From: Lineus longissimus
Lineage: Eukaryota > Nemertea > Pilidiophora > Heteronemertea > Lineidae
NCBI RefSeq assembly: GCF_910592395.1
Contig: NC_088308.1
Span: 806,001 to 870,000 of the forward strand
Direction of reading: 5' to 3'
DNA: 64,000 bases
How positions within the stretch are numbered: position 1 is the first letter of the stretch; every line of letters starts with the position of its first letter. Positions 24,250 to 35,482 of this stretch are shown one piece after another. The position numbers were made by a program, and so were the translations under genes. Under the pieces are notes generated by a model. The model saw only the letters and a program-made list of their open reading frames with translations, had not been told where the DNA came from and did not search any database.

Positions 24250-24256
24250 TATAAAA
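24250..24256 (+). promoter_or_regulatory. TATA box, candidate promoter of the LDLa-like peptide gene
   Basis: TATAAAA about 330 bp upstream of the ATG at 24583. If used, it implies a long or spliced 5' UTR. Confidence 0.35.
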
Positions 24257-24582
24257 GTGAAAGGAGGGCAGTTTACAGATAAATCGTTCATTGTCATCAT
24301 CGCAACAGACCAATTTAAGCAATTATATAACATAATAGATCATGTATCCTCAACTCTGCAACATTATAATATCGTTTAATTTCCGGACTGGTCGATTATC
24401 ATCCAGTTTGTACAAATTATATTTCCTTGTTTGCCAATATTTGAACGGTAGCAAATCTTGTTGGCCATTGTCCAGACCGGCGTTGAAATATTGACAAGCC
24501 GAGGGTGAAAGCCGCAGTTTACACTGAGCAGTAACAAAGTAAAGTACACGAGTACCCGGCGCAGACGATCACAGCATCCAAG

Positions 24583-25456
24583 ATGAAGGTAGCCGTTATC
24601 GCACTCTTACTGTTGGTGATTCTTTCGGTTGAGTTTACGGATGCAGGTATGTTTCCCCACTCTTAGAAATGAAGCTTTTGAGCTTTTGAAAACACTATAA
24701 AGGCGGCGATTATATAGAAGTTCACGTTTTCACATAACGTGTCACTGCTCATGAGAACAAACAATTTCCAAAGAGCGGGCTACATACGATTCACGATGTC
24801 ACCTTTCAACCTCACGTCGTCTCTTCAAACCTCAGTCACAGAGCTGACTTGTGACAAGTGAAACGTGAACAGTAACAAGATGAAGCCTGACATGTTATTC
24901 AGCCGACCCAAACTTGCAAAGAGGTTTTCCGTGAAATGAAAAGCCTTCGGAGGTTCATTTGAAAATCTCAAAAAACCTTTTGACCTTTTCCATTTTACCA
25001 AAAACCTCTCCGGCCGGGATGCGTTTCGTGTTGGCTGAAAAACCTTTAAATCTTTCAAATGCTCAAGAAACTTTATTTCTGAGAGTGCTCAGGTTTATTC
25101 CCTTATTTGCCGTCGGACAATTTCCAGACTGTTGTTGTTCAGGTTTGATGTGTAGCGTGCTGGTGAGAGCAATCGCTGTCGTTAGTGCCTTAGGGGATCA
25201 GGGGGAAAACAGGAGACAATAACCTACCAACTACCCTTTATTCAGATGAAGTCCCTGATTTACACTCCTTTCTCATTCTCTCCTACTTTTAGATCCATGT
25301 TTAACCGGGGAAGTCGTTCTCGCTGGAAAAATGCAATGTAAAGTATTTGGTCAAACCGTGTCGTGTCTGTCGAAGTCGTTTATTTGTGACGGAGAGTGCG
25401 ACTGCGAGAGCGATTGCCAGGATGAGCTCGAGGGGAACTGTAAATGGAAGAACTAA
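24583..25456 (+). CDS. secreted single-domain LDLa-like cysteine-rich peptide (two exons)
   Basis: Exon 1 (24583-24646) encodes a signal peptide (MKVAVIALLLLVILSV, then EFTDA) and ends in phase 1 at a strong gtatgt donor. Exon 2 (25293-25456) follows a pyrimidine-rich acceptor (tcctacttttag). The precursor is 75 residues, with about 54 in the mature part. The mature peptide starts DPC and has eight cysteines. The stretch SFICDGECDCESDCQDE reproduces the calcium-binding end of an LDL-receptor class A module (C-D-G-x-x-D-C then D-E), with cysteines 1, 2, 3, 4, 6 and 8 in LDLa order. The two additional cysteines (in GEC and SDC) could form a fourth disulfide. A lone LDLa-like module as a whole secreted protein is unusual; the binding partner and role are unknown. 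The gene sits directly upstream of the 5.15-kb array and was partly copied with it. The LDLa reading is by motif only. Confidence 0.6.
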
Positions 25457-26654
25457 AAGGTGAAGTGTTTTTTCAGACAGATCTGGCCAAAGGTACTTGG
25501 CAGACCTCTTGTCACTAATCTGTAACCGTGTGATCACAAATAGTAATGTTACACAGCCCTGGGCAGCCGGTGTCATAGTTGACCAGGTTTTGTTGACGCC
25601 GTGAAGGGCCGTTGATTAGGCCTACCTTAAGAAGATTTACTTTAAGTTGTGCCACGCCACTATCTTTTGGTAAATGTGATCTAGTCACATTGCCGAGTTC
25701 AGCAAAGTACCTTTGGCCGGAACGATATGAGAAACACTATAAGAGACAGTTATCAGGTTATGCTAAATGCGGTATCTAGTTATCAGACAACAGCTGTACC
25801 TACGGATGGTGACCAAATCGGCGTGTCGTAAACACGCTCATCACACAAGGACATCGCTCTTTCAAACCACCTGTCAACTTTACCATTCGTGCTAGTTTTT
25901 ACAGCGCCGTCAGGAGCAGTAGGGACCCGGTATTCTACATCACATTAACCCCCTCTCCCCGCAGTTCCTCATCCGCCGATCATATCATACTTTGAAGGTA
26001 GTGATAGATTAGAAAAAAACACGATGAAAAAAACCTTTGGGAAGAGCGTCACATCACAGTGAATAAACAGCCCCTACGTCTAACCCACCGACCCATGAAC
26101 TCCCTACAGTGGACGTATATGTTCTCTTGTTTGTTTCTTGCCTCTCATCATTCTCGTTTTGTTTGTTTTTTTAGCGACGGACACGTGCCAATCGTAAAAA
26201 GCGAGGAGCGAGCAAGTGGAATAAAACCACTTATCCAAAAAAGGAGAGTCTTGATTTCCCTGTACCTGAACAGTCACATGATTAAACCCTAATTCAACCG
26301 AGTTTGTGTTGTTTTTCTTTTTGATATGATGATCGCCACTGGTTGGTGGTATAAAGGAACAAGACATAGACCATCTGATGGACCTCTGTGTCTGTGGATG
26401 ACTTGGAAGCAGTTGGAGTCGCGTCCTATGCCCATCTGACGCCATTCCCCGCTCTTTACATGTGTTTTCCACACTGCGTGTGTCTCCATTGTAAGGTCCA
26501 CACCTGGTCAGCTGATTGAGATGAACTGAACGAACCTGTTCCTATCACTGCTGCTCTGCGGTAGATCTCAGAAAGCCTTTAAAACATATCGTTACTATCA
26601 TCGGCTGGTCATACAATCGTTAGACCTACCCCCAATGTGATCAGTTCGTTCGCT

Positions 26655-26661
26655 TATAAAA
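26655..26661 (+). promoter_or_regulatory. TATA box of the unit-1 hypervariable peptide gene
   Basis: TATAAAA in CGCTTATAAAACACCCC, about 890 bp before the ATG. A gtaaga donor-like site follows at about 26698, so the first exon is probably short and non-coding. The same box stands at 33393, 39876, 48281 and 58997 in U2, U3, U4 and U6. Confidence 0.45.
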
Positions 26662-27549
26662 CACCCCTGGGGTACTCTAGCCATCCACTGTAAGAATTGC
26701 ATATCATGCATACTTACACGGAATTGACTACGCAGGACAATTCCTGCCAGGAGCTCCGGCGATTATGATTGGGACATCCATTTGAATAGCATCTGTTCCC
26801 CGGAGTTTACACTTAAGGGCGGGTTTACACAGGATTCACGTTGTCACGTGTCAGGATACTCACGTGTTACCTGTCACGAACATAGTCGTTAATTGACTTA
26901 GGCTGAAAACATGTCATAACAGGACCTGGGGAAAAAGTGGCATTGTAAATCATACGTGTGGCCTGCTCTTCAGAAATGACTTGTTTGTTAAAATAATATT
27001 TACACATTACATGTAATAATCATTTTAACTCTACTCTATGTAAACCCAAAATAATTCTATGTAAACCCATCCTTGATTACATTTCTGGTAATAATAGTTA
27101 CACTTGGATGTTTGTTTAACCAAAAGTGTATTCGGCTTGCTAATCCGCAGTCACCCTGCGTCATAATAAAGACGGCGATCTACATGTACATGTACAGGCC
27201 CGTCGCATCAGCGTTGTTTTTGTATTTTCGCCGTGCTGCGTAGTTACGCACTGGAGCGACAAAAGATGCAAGGGTGAAAAGTGACATCGTAAATCCTATG
27301 TCGCCCGCTATTAAGAATATTCTTAGCTTTACACAGTACAAAATGCACTCTCTGTTAACTCGACGGAGGATTTCAACAAATACCGGTATTGGGGGAGTGC
27401 TGCACCTTTAGTGCAAATACCGTTGAATGACCGCCCATCAATAAGTCGATATTTGGGCCGATATATGGAAGTTTCAGGCAAAAGATTTCATCAGTTGCTG
27501 CTACAAAGTTGTCCAGTGTCTGTCTAGTATCTACCAATCACCGACGAAG

Positions 27550-28753
27550 ATGAAGAGTACCCTTGTCATCGTGGTGTTGGCGACTTGCGCCAGTCTCTGG
27601 ATGGTTCATGCCGGGCCGGTATTTATCGACGATGGATGTATGTATACGTATGATTTCAAATCCTTAGTGTTATTTTGGACACCATCACTCCTCCTGATCC
27701 CTCCACCGTCAGAGGACAGAAGTCCTCCCGACGATTATCATTTTCGTTCATTACAGCTTTGAGCTGTATTCGAGATATATGAAGTTTTTCGCTGTTTTCG
27801 AAAATTTATGAGGGCTTATTCCATACCAAAATGTCATTTACATGTTCAACCATTTGGAAGTATCGCCGCGCAGAGAATTGTATACAATTCCCTTGTCTAA
27901 TCTCATATGCAGCCAACGTGCAAGCAAGAAGTAGTGACCCCGTCATTGGGAATTCGAAGAAACCATCAGATACCAATGTGCCCGAACCGGCGTAAGTCAC
28001 TTTTTTCACATGTTTATTCTGAAAAATCATCCAACACATTTCAAGACGGGAGATTCAAAATACGATAATACTTTTGGTAAATCGGAATGACCGGAGATAC
28101 ATGTAAATGTACATAAACCGAAACTTTATGGAGGTGTTCCATCGGCTTCCCGCCTCGCGTCCGTCACGTTCCTGCATGCTTCCCGTCAAAGCCTCCACGG
28201 ACGTTTCTCGTTACCGTCTTGTCACGTATAAAACATCGTTATTCCCGTCACGTTACGCCAACGTGTTGTCATTCTCTTCCGTTTAAAAAACGGTTGATAT
28301 GAGGTTAATCCCAACCAGAGATGTAGAAAAATTGTTTTATATCTGGTGTGACATACACAGCGCAATGTGTAAATCCCGTTTGAACCCTATCCGACGCACG
28401 GCTATGTCCGCTGGCTAGTATCACTCTAAGCTATCATCATTCGTGGAGAAGGTTGAAAAGTAGTGCAAATACTAAGGTTGTTTACGCGATATTAGACCCA
28501 ACCCAACCAAACCAGACCAGACCAGATCAGACCAGATCACCTTCGTGCGCGTTTACACGACAGAACAATCTAGAACGATCCGAATCGATAGATCGGTTTA
28601 GTCCCGCGTAAGCGGGCGGCCCTGTCGAAAAACGCAATTTCTTGTTTTGTCCAGTTGTTAAAGTCACTTCGTCTTTTTTTCCACAGGAAAACTATAATAT
28701 TTGGTTCGTATTACCCCTGGCTATTTGTATTTTCAAGACCTATGATAAAATAG
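27550..28753 (+). CDS. hypervariable-tail secreted prepropeptide, unit 1
   Basis: Exons 27550-27637, 27913-27991 and 28687-28753; 77 residues. Exon 1 is a signal peptide (MKSTLVIVVLATCASLWMVHA, cleavage after VHA) plus GPVFIDDG, ending in phase 1 at gtatgt. Exon 2 begins at an acceptor with ttcccttgtctaatctcatatgcag and encodes a pro-region with a dibasic GNSKK site and PSDTNVPEPA, ending in phase 2 at gtaagt. Exon 3 follows tttttttccacag and encodes KT plus the variable tail IIFGSYYPWLFVFSRPMIK. The TAG stop overlaps a gtgagt donor, so it may be completed by a 3' UTR exon starting at 29624. AATAAA signals lie at 29063 and 29801. Family not recognised; a secreted, possibly dibasic-processed peptide is inferred. 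Confidence 0.6.
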
Positions 28754-29047
28754 TGAGTAATTTCATGCTACGCTGAATCCTGGCAAGGTAATTTTTAAAG
28801 TCAAGGTCAGAGCATGCCGGTCTACCGGCGTTGTGCGTCCTGTGAAAAGGAGGAGACATAAGGATTATGTGGTTGGAGACTTCTAGCGGGTCATAAGCTT
28901 ATTTGGTTCAACAATTTTAAAGATTTCGACTTGGGTCCTCGCTAAACTTTCAAACCCCACATGGACGTCAAGGAACTTTTCCAAAACCGATATTTTTTTC
29001 CAAAGACCATATTTCATATACCCCAAAGCTAAACCTCGGCTATGGGC

Positions 29048-29175
29048 ACATTGGGTGATATGAATAAAGACTAGCAAATGCTTTTACTTCAATTTTGTAC
29101 AGAAAGACCTAGTGTATATGTACATGAAGTTTTAGATAAAAGCATTTGCTAGTCTTTATTCATATCACCCAATGT
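29048..29175. repeat. 39-bp perfect inverted repeat, unit 1 (recurs in every unit)
   Basis: Arms 29048-29086 and 29137-29175 are exact reverse complements, 50 bp apart. The left arm carries AATAAA on the plus strand and the right arm the same signal on the minus strand. Equivalent pairs: U2 35780-35818/35869-35907, U3 42693-42731/42782-42820, U4 51072-51110/51161-51199 (one mismatch), U5 56230-56268/56319-56357, U6 61369-61407/61458-61496. It could be a fold-back element or an RNA hairpin in the 3' UTR. Confidence 0.9.
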
Positions 29176-30373
29176 CTACAGCGCCCTTTGCCTATGCATC
29201 ACAGTGCATTTGCAATGCATTTACTGTGCTTCATTGAGGATTTTGGGGCGGGATGTTGCACTAGTGACGGAAGGGCCAATAAGTCCGGCATAGCTGGTAA
29301 TTGCCAAACTCTGAGGGAAGAAGCTGGAACACGCTTCAACGCTTCTCTTTATTCCCCAGACTGAATTTGACTGTGCATTTGATGTCGAACACAAAAGAAG
29401 AAGAATGAAAATAAGCAGGATATGTCATCTATACTCAATGAAGTGACCCGAATACCAAGTGACTCTATGCCACATTATTTGCTAGCGTATCATACGCACC
29501 TTGATTTGTTCAGGTATTTATGGCTAAGGAGGCAATGCGATCGTACCATATGAAATCTGATACGAGTAGTGTATTTTACATCTGTCGCTTGGGACATGTA
29601 GAGTCTCTGCTTCTATCTTTCAGGTCATTAGTATCGGGTAGAGAAAATTCCCACAGCAAGCTGAGGACACGCGCCTCCTGGACTCCCAATACTCTATGAC
29701 GGGCTTACACAGTTACATGTACATGCTTGTACACAATTGAATGCACTTATGCGTGTGTGTACTTGCATGTACATGTTTATGTATTTGATTACAACATACC
29801 AATAAAGACCATTAAATTGAAAGGATTGTTTAGTGTTCATTATTCGTCGTGCTTAACTTGAATCGAAAGCATGTTGCAATTACTATCAGAATCCAACTAA
29901 ATGGAATGCCCTCGAATGCCTGTAGATTCATAAGGTCGGTGAATCTCAACTCTGAAATGTCTTACAGAAATGTATAGAGGCAATTTTTCCCTCTTTACTT
30001 GCACTCAGCATGGGCCAACCCAGCATGGGCTAACCCAGCGCTGTTCATGATCAGGATTTTAGGAAGGGGGAGTCTGAGCCTCGGTGAGCCGTATAATGAG
30101 GCTGGATTTACATTCAATTCACGTTTGATATACGTTTCACATATGCCACCTGTAATTTACTAAGTCACCATGTCATGACATGAGGAGAGGATGGAAAGTG
30201 ACAGCATCATGTAGACCTAAGCAGTGACGTGCTCTCCCGTTGATCAAACGGCGAGAGAACCCCGACCTCCCCTACATGCCCGCGCATCTATCGGAGGTCG
30301 CGACTATCGTCAGGTATGACAGGTAGGCTGGGGGCAATCTCCAGGCTGACATTGAATATATCCTCTGATGCAG

Positions 30374-32193
30374 ATACTTTCCTCGGCACTTTGCAGGGCA
30401 GCCTGCTCGGTCAGTTAAAGTCCTGCTTTGAATACACAAGAGTAGGTAAGTTCTCGGTCATTCTCTGGTTGGTTCCCACAACAGGGCACGTCATATTACG
30501 GGTCACTCAATTATCGACGAATTGGTCAAATCAGTAGAATGAATATGATAAGACTGAAGGCCAGTCTTATCATTCCACAAGTGAGGCGTAGACTTTAAAA
30601 CTGACCTACCAAGCTAAATCAAGCATTTACGCGGTCGCTACAAGTGCAGAGGGATAGAAGCGTCGATATCCACCACGAAAATGTCAGTTGCGAACGAAAG
30701 TAGGTCTGCATCCGCACCCCGAGGGGAGCTCATCTCGCCGAGGGATCTAAATTCATAAAATGAACGTTTTCTGGCAACTTCCTAAATTTGGCCGACACAT
30801 AATCAAGTTTCCTCAGCTAACGTAACTCCCCATTCCTCATTCACTACTTTCTTGAACCAGCAGTTTGAAAACTTCATGTGGCGAGTCGAGCATTCGACAA
30901 GAGAAAACTTGATTCTGATTATCCATTCAATGATTCGCCAGATCCTCATTTGAATATTCATGCATACGTCATGATTACTTCGTTTCCCTCCGTAAAGGTC
31001 TTATTGCTTGGAAAGACCATGGGTGGAATTCACCAAGGCATTTTGACGTGCGTGCAATTAAAGACCGATTATCTGATACACGAAGGATAAAACAGTGTAG
31101 TATTCTACATCACATTAACCCCCTCTCCCCGCAGTTCCTCATCCGCCGATCATATCATACTTTGAAGGTAGTGATAGATTAGAAAAAAACACGATGAAAA
31201 AAACCTTTGGGAAGAGCGTCACATCACAGTGAATAAACAGCCCCTACGTGTAACCCACCGACCCATGAACTCCCTACAGTGGACGTATATGTTCTCTTGT
31301 TTGTTTCTTGCCTCTCATCATTCTCGTTTTGTTTGTTTTTTTAGCGACGGACACGTGCCAATCGGTTGAGTTTACGGATGCAGGTATGTTTCCCCACTCT
31401 TAGAAATGAAGCTTTTGAGCTTTTGAAAACACTATAAAGGCGGCGATTATATAGAAGTTCACGTTTTCACATAACGTGTCACTGCTCATGAGAACAAACA
31501 ATTTCCAAAGAGCGGGCTACATACGATTCACGATGTCACCTTTCAACCTCACGTCGTCTCTTCAAACCTCAGTCACAGAGCTGACTTGTGACAAGTGAAA
31601 CGTGAACAGTAACAAGATGAAGCCTGACATGTTATTCAGCCGACCCAAACTTGCAAAGAGGTTTTCCGTGAAATGAAAAGCCTTCGGAGGTTCATTTGAA
31701 AATCTCAAAAAACCTTTTGACCTTTTCCATTTTACCAAAAACCTCTCCGGCCGGGATGCGTTTCGTGTTGGCTGAAAAACCTTTAAATCTTTCAAATGCT
31801 CAAGAAACTTTATTTCTGAGAGTGCTCAGGTTTATTCCCTTATTTGCCGTCGGACAATTTCCAGACTGTTGTTGTTCAGGTTTGATGTGTAGCGTGCTGG
31901 TGAGAGCAATCGCTGTCGTTAGTGCCTTAGGGGATCAGGGGGAAAACAGGAGACAATAACCTACCAACTACCCTTTATTCAGATGAAGTCCCTGATTTAC
32001 ACTCCTTTCTCATTCTCTCCTACTTTTAGATCCATGTTTAACCGGGGAAGTCGTTCTCGCTGGAAAAATGCAATGTAAAGTATTTGGTCAAACCGTGTCG
32101 TGTCTGTCGAAGTCGTTTATTTGTGACGGAGAGTGCGACTGCGAGAGCGATTGCCAGGATGAGCTCGAGGGGAACTGTAAATGGAAGAACTAA
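30374..32193 (+). pseudogene. duplicated LDLa-like gene with lost signal exon, fused in frame to array exons
   Basis: The second LDLa copy lost its start codon and most of the signal peptide. Only VEFTDA-G of exon 1 remains, joined at 31362-31365 to array sequence. The junction makes a 39-nt chimeric exon (31345-31383) with an array acceptor (gtttgtttttttag) on the left and the LDLa gtatgt donor on the right. Upstream array exons 30374-30445 and 31135-31167, the chimeric exon and the intact LDLa exon 2 (32030-32193) are all phase 1 and share one open frame, reading through EATDTCQSVEFTDADPC. No signal peptide is found at its 5' end. It is therefore either a dead copy or a new chimeric gene with an unseen or borrowed first exon. 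Confidence 0.5.
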
Positions 32194-32667
32194 AAGGTGA
32201 AGTGTTTTTTCAGACAGATCTGGCCAAAGGTACTTGGCAGACCTCTTGTCACTAATCTGTAACCGTGTGATCACAAATAGTAATGTTACACAGCCCTGGG
32301 CAGCCGGTGTCATAGTTGACCAGGTTTTGTTGACGCCGTGAAGGACCGTTGATTAGGCCTACCTTAAGAAGATTTACTTTAAGTTGTGCCACGCCACTAT
32401 CTTTTGGTAAATGTGATCTAGTCACATTGCCGAGTTCAGCAAATTACCTTTGGCCGGAACGATATGAGAAACACTATAAGAGACAGTTATCAGGTTATGC
32501 TAAATGCGGTATCTAGTTATCAGACAACAGCTGTACCTACGGATGGTGACCAAATCGGCGTGTCGTAAACACGCTCATCACACAAGGACATCGCTCTTTC
32601 AAACCACCTGTCAACTTTACCATTCGTGCTAGTTTTTACAGCGCCGTCAGGAGCAGTAGGGACCCGG
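31365..32667 (+). repeat. second copy of the LDLa-gene block from a 6737-bp tandem duplication
   Basis: Corresponds to 24628-25930 with a constant offset of 6737 bp. Only about two base differences were noticed by eye (for example GAAGGGCCG/GAAGGACCG near 25619/32343). The whole duplicated segment is 24628-31364. The breakpoint shows a 3-bp microhomology, TCG. Confidence 0.93.
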
Positions 32668-34287
32668 TATTCTACATCACATTAACCCCCTCTCCCCGCA
32701 GTTCCTCATCCGCCGATCATATCATACTTTGAAGGTAGTGATAGATTAGAAAAAAACACGATGAAAAAAACCTTTGGGAAGAGCGTCACATCACAGTGAA
32801 TAAACAGCCCCTACGTCTAACCCACCGACCCATGAACTCCCTACAGTGGACGTATATGTTCTCTTGTTTGTTTCTTGCCTCTCATCATTCTCGTTTTGTT
32901 TGTTTTTTTAGCGACGGACACGTGCCAATCGTAAAAAGCGAGGAGCGAGCAAGTGGAATAAAACCACTTATCCAAAAAAGGAGAGTCTTGATTTCCCTGT
33001 ACCTGAACAGTCACATGATTAAACCCTAATTCAACCAAGTTTGTGTTGTTTTTCTTTTTGATATGATGATCGCCACTGGTTGGTGGTATAAAGGAACAAG
33101 ACATAGACCATCTGATAGACCTCTGTGTCTGTGGATGACTTGGAAGCAGTTGGAGTCGCGTCCTATGCCCATCTGACGCCATTCCCCGCTCTTTACAAGT
33201 GTTTTCCACACTGCGTGTGTCTCCATTGTTAAGGTCCACACCTGGTCAGCTGATTGAGATGAACTGAACGAACCTGTTCCTATCACTGCTGCTCTGCGGT
33301 AGATCTCAGAAAGCCTTTAAAACATATCGTTACTATCATCAGCTGGTCATACAATCGTTAGACCTACCCCCAATGTGATCAGTTCGTTCGCTTATAAAAC
33401 ACCCCTGGGGTACTCTAGCCATCCACTGTAAGAATTGCATATCATGCATACTTACACGGAATTGACTACGCAGGACAATTCCTGCCAGGAGCTCCGGCGA
33501 TTATGATTGGGACATCCATTTGAATAGCATCTGTTCCCCGGAGTTTACACTTAAGAGCGGGTTTACACAGGATTCACGTTGTCACGTGTGAGGATAGTCA
33601 CGTGTTACCTGTCACGAACATAGTCGTTAATTGACTTAGGCTGAAAACATGTCATAACAGGACCTGGGGAAAAAGTGGCATTGTAAATCATACGATTGGC
33701 CTGCTCTTCAGAAATGACTTGTTTGTTAAAATAATATTTACACATTACATGTAATAATCATTTTAACTCTACTCTATGTAAACCCAAAATAATTCTATGT
33801 AAACCCATCCTTGATTACATTTCTGGTAATAATAGTTACACTTGGATGTTTGTTTAACCAAAAGTGTATTCGGCTTGCTAATCCGCAGTCACCCTGCGTC
33901 ATAATAAAGACGGCGATCTACATGTACATGTACAGGCCCGTCGCATCAGCGTTGTTTTTGTATTTTCGCCGTGCTGCGTAGTTACGCACTGGAGCGACAA
34001 AAGATGCAAGGGTGAAAAGTGACATCGTAAATCCTATGTCGCCCGCTATTAAGAATATTCTTAGCTTTACACAGTACAAAATGCACTCTCTGTTAACTCG
34101 ACGGAGGATTTCAACAAATACCGGTATTGGGGGAGTGCTGCACCTTTAGTGCAAATACCGTTGAATGACCGCCCATCAATAAGTCGATATTTGGGCCGAT
34201 ATATGGAAGTTTCAGGCAAAAGATTTCATCAGTTGCTGCTACAAAGTTGTCCAGTGTCTGTCTAGTATCTACCAATCACCGACGAAG

Positions 34288-35482
34288 ATGAAGAGTACCC
34301 TTGTCATCGTGCTGTTGGCGACTTGCGCCAGTCTCTGGATGGTTCATGCCGGGCCGGTATTTATCGACGATGGATGTATGTACACGTATGATTTCAAATC
34401 CTTAGTGTTATTTTGGACACCATCACTCCTCCTGATCCCTCCACCGTCAGAGGACAGAAGTCCTCCCGACCATTATCATTTTCGTTCATTACAGCTTTGA
34501 GCTGTATTCGAGATATATGAAGTTTTCGCTGTTTTCGAAAATTTATGAGGGCTTATTCCATACCAAAATGTCATTTACATGTTCAACCATTTGGAAGTAT
34601 CGCCGCGCAGAGAATTGTATACAATTCCCTTGTCTAATCTCATATGCAGCCAACGTGCAAGCAAGAAGTAGTGACCCCGTCATTGGGAATTGGAAGAAAC
34701 CATCAGATACCAATGTGCCCGAACCGTAAGTCACTTTTTTCACATGTTTATTCTGAAAAATCATCCAACACATTTCAAGACGGGAGATTCAAAATACGAT
34801 AATACTTTTGGTCAATCGGAATGACCGGAGGTACATGTAAATGTACATAAACCGAAACTTTATGGAGGTGTTCCATCGGCTTCCCGCCTCGCGTCCGTCA
34901 CGTTCCTGCATGCTTCCCGTCAAAGCCTCCACGGACGTTTCTCGTTACCGTCTTGTCACGTATAAAACATCGTTATTCCCGTCACGTTACGCCAACGTGT
35001 TGTCATTCTCTTCCGTTTAAAAAACGGTTGATATGAGGTTAATCCCAACCAGAGATGTAGAAAAATTGTTTTATATCTGGTGTGACATACACAGCGCAAT
35101 GTGTAAATCCCGTTTGAACCCTATCCGACGCACGGCTATGTCCGCTGGCTAGTATCACTCTAAGCTATCATCATTCGTGGAGAAGGTTGAAAAGTAGTGC
35201 AAATACTAAGGTTGTTTACGCGATATTAGACCCAACCCAACCAAACCAAACCAGACCAGATCAGATCACCTTCGTGCGCGTTTACACAGCAGAACAATCT
35301 AGAACGATCCGAATCGATAGATCGGTTTAGTCCCGCGTAAGCGGGCGGCCCTGTCGAAAAACGCAATTTCTTGTTTTGTCCAGTTGTTAAAGTCACTTCG
35401 TCTTTTTTTCCACAGGAAAACTATAATATTTGGTTGGTATTACCGCTGGCTATTTGTATTTTCAAGACCTATTATAAAATAG
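34288..35482 (+). CDS. hypervariable-tail secreted prepropeptide, unit 2
   Basis: Exons 34288-34375, 34650-34725 and 35416-35482. The signal differs from unit 1 by V9L. The pro-region has GNWKK instead of GNSKK and lacks the Ala codon before KT, because the CCGGC end of exon 2 is CC here; the phase is kept. Variable tail after KT: IIFGWYYRWLFVFSRPIIK. Compared with unit 1, exon 3 has three base changes and all three replace an amino acid (S to W, P to R, M to I). The neighbouring introns are almost unchanged. Confidence 0.6.

Noticed and set aside
26175-26285. Alternative frame of exon C containing ANRKKRGASKW, a furin-like site
   Set aside because: It joins exon B in frame, but exon A has a stop in that phase and no start exon fits; kept only as an alternative.
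26059-26292. Recurrent 77-codon frame with a hydrophobic start in every unit
   Set aside because: Its hydrophobic part is the pyrimidine tract and acceptor before exon C. The phase-1 reading of exon C fits exons A and B better.
26104-26501. Minus-strand frames of 100-132 codons repeated in the units
   Set aside because: Overlapping frames on the opposite strand without promoter, splice or domain evidence.
27806-28039. Minus-strand frame overlapping exon 2 (MCWMIFQNKH...)
   Set aside because: Shadow of intron and exon 2 of the plus-strand peptide gene.
30878-31090. Recurrent 70-codon frame in every unit (ASRAFDKRKLDSDYPF...)
   Set aside because: It begins with GTG, not ATG, and has no signal peptide or splice context. 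Conservation only reflects unit identity.
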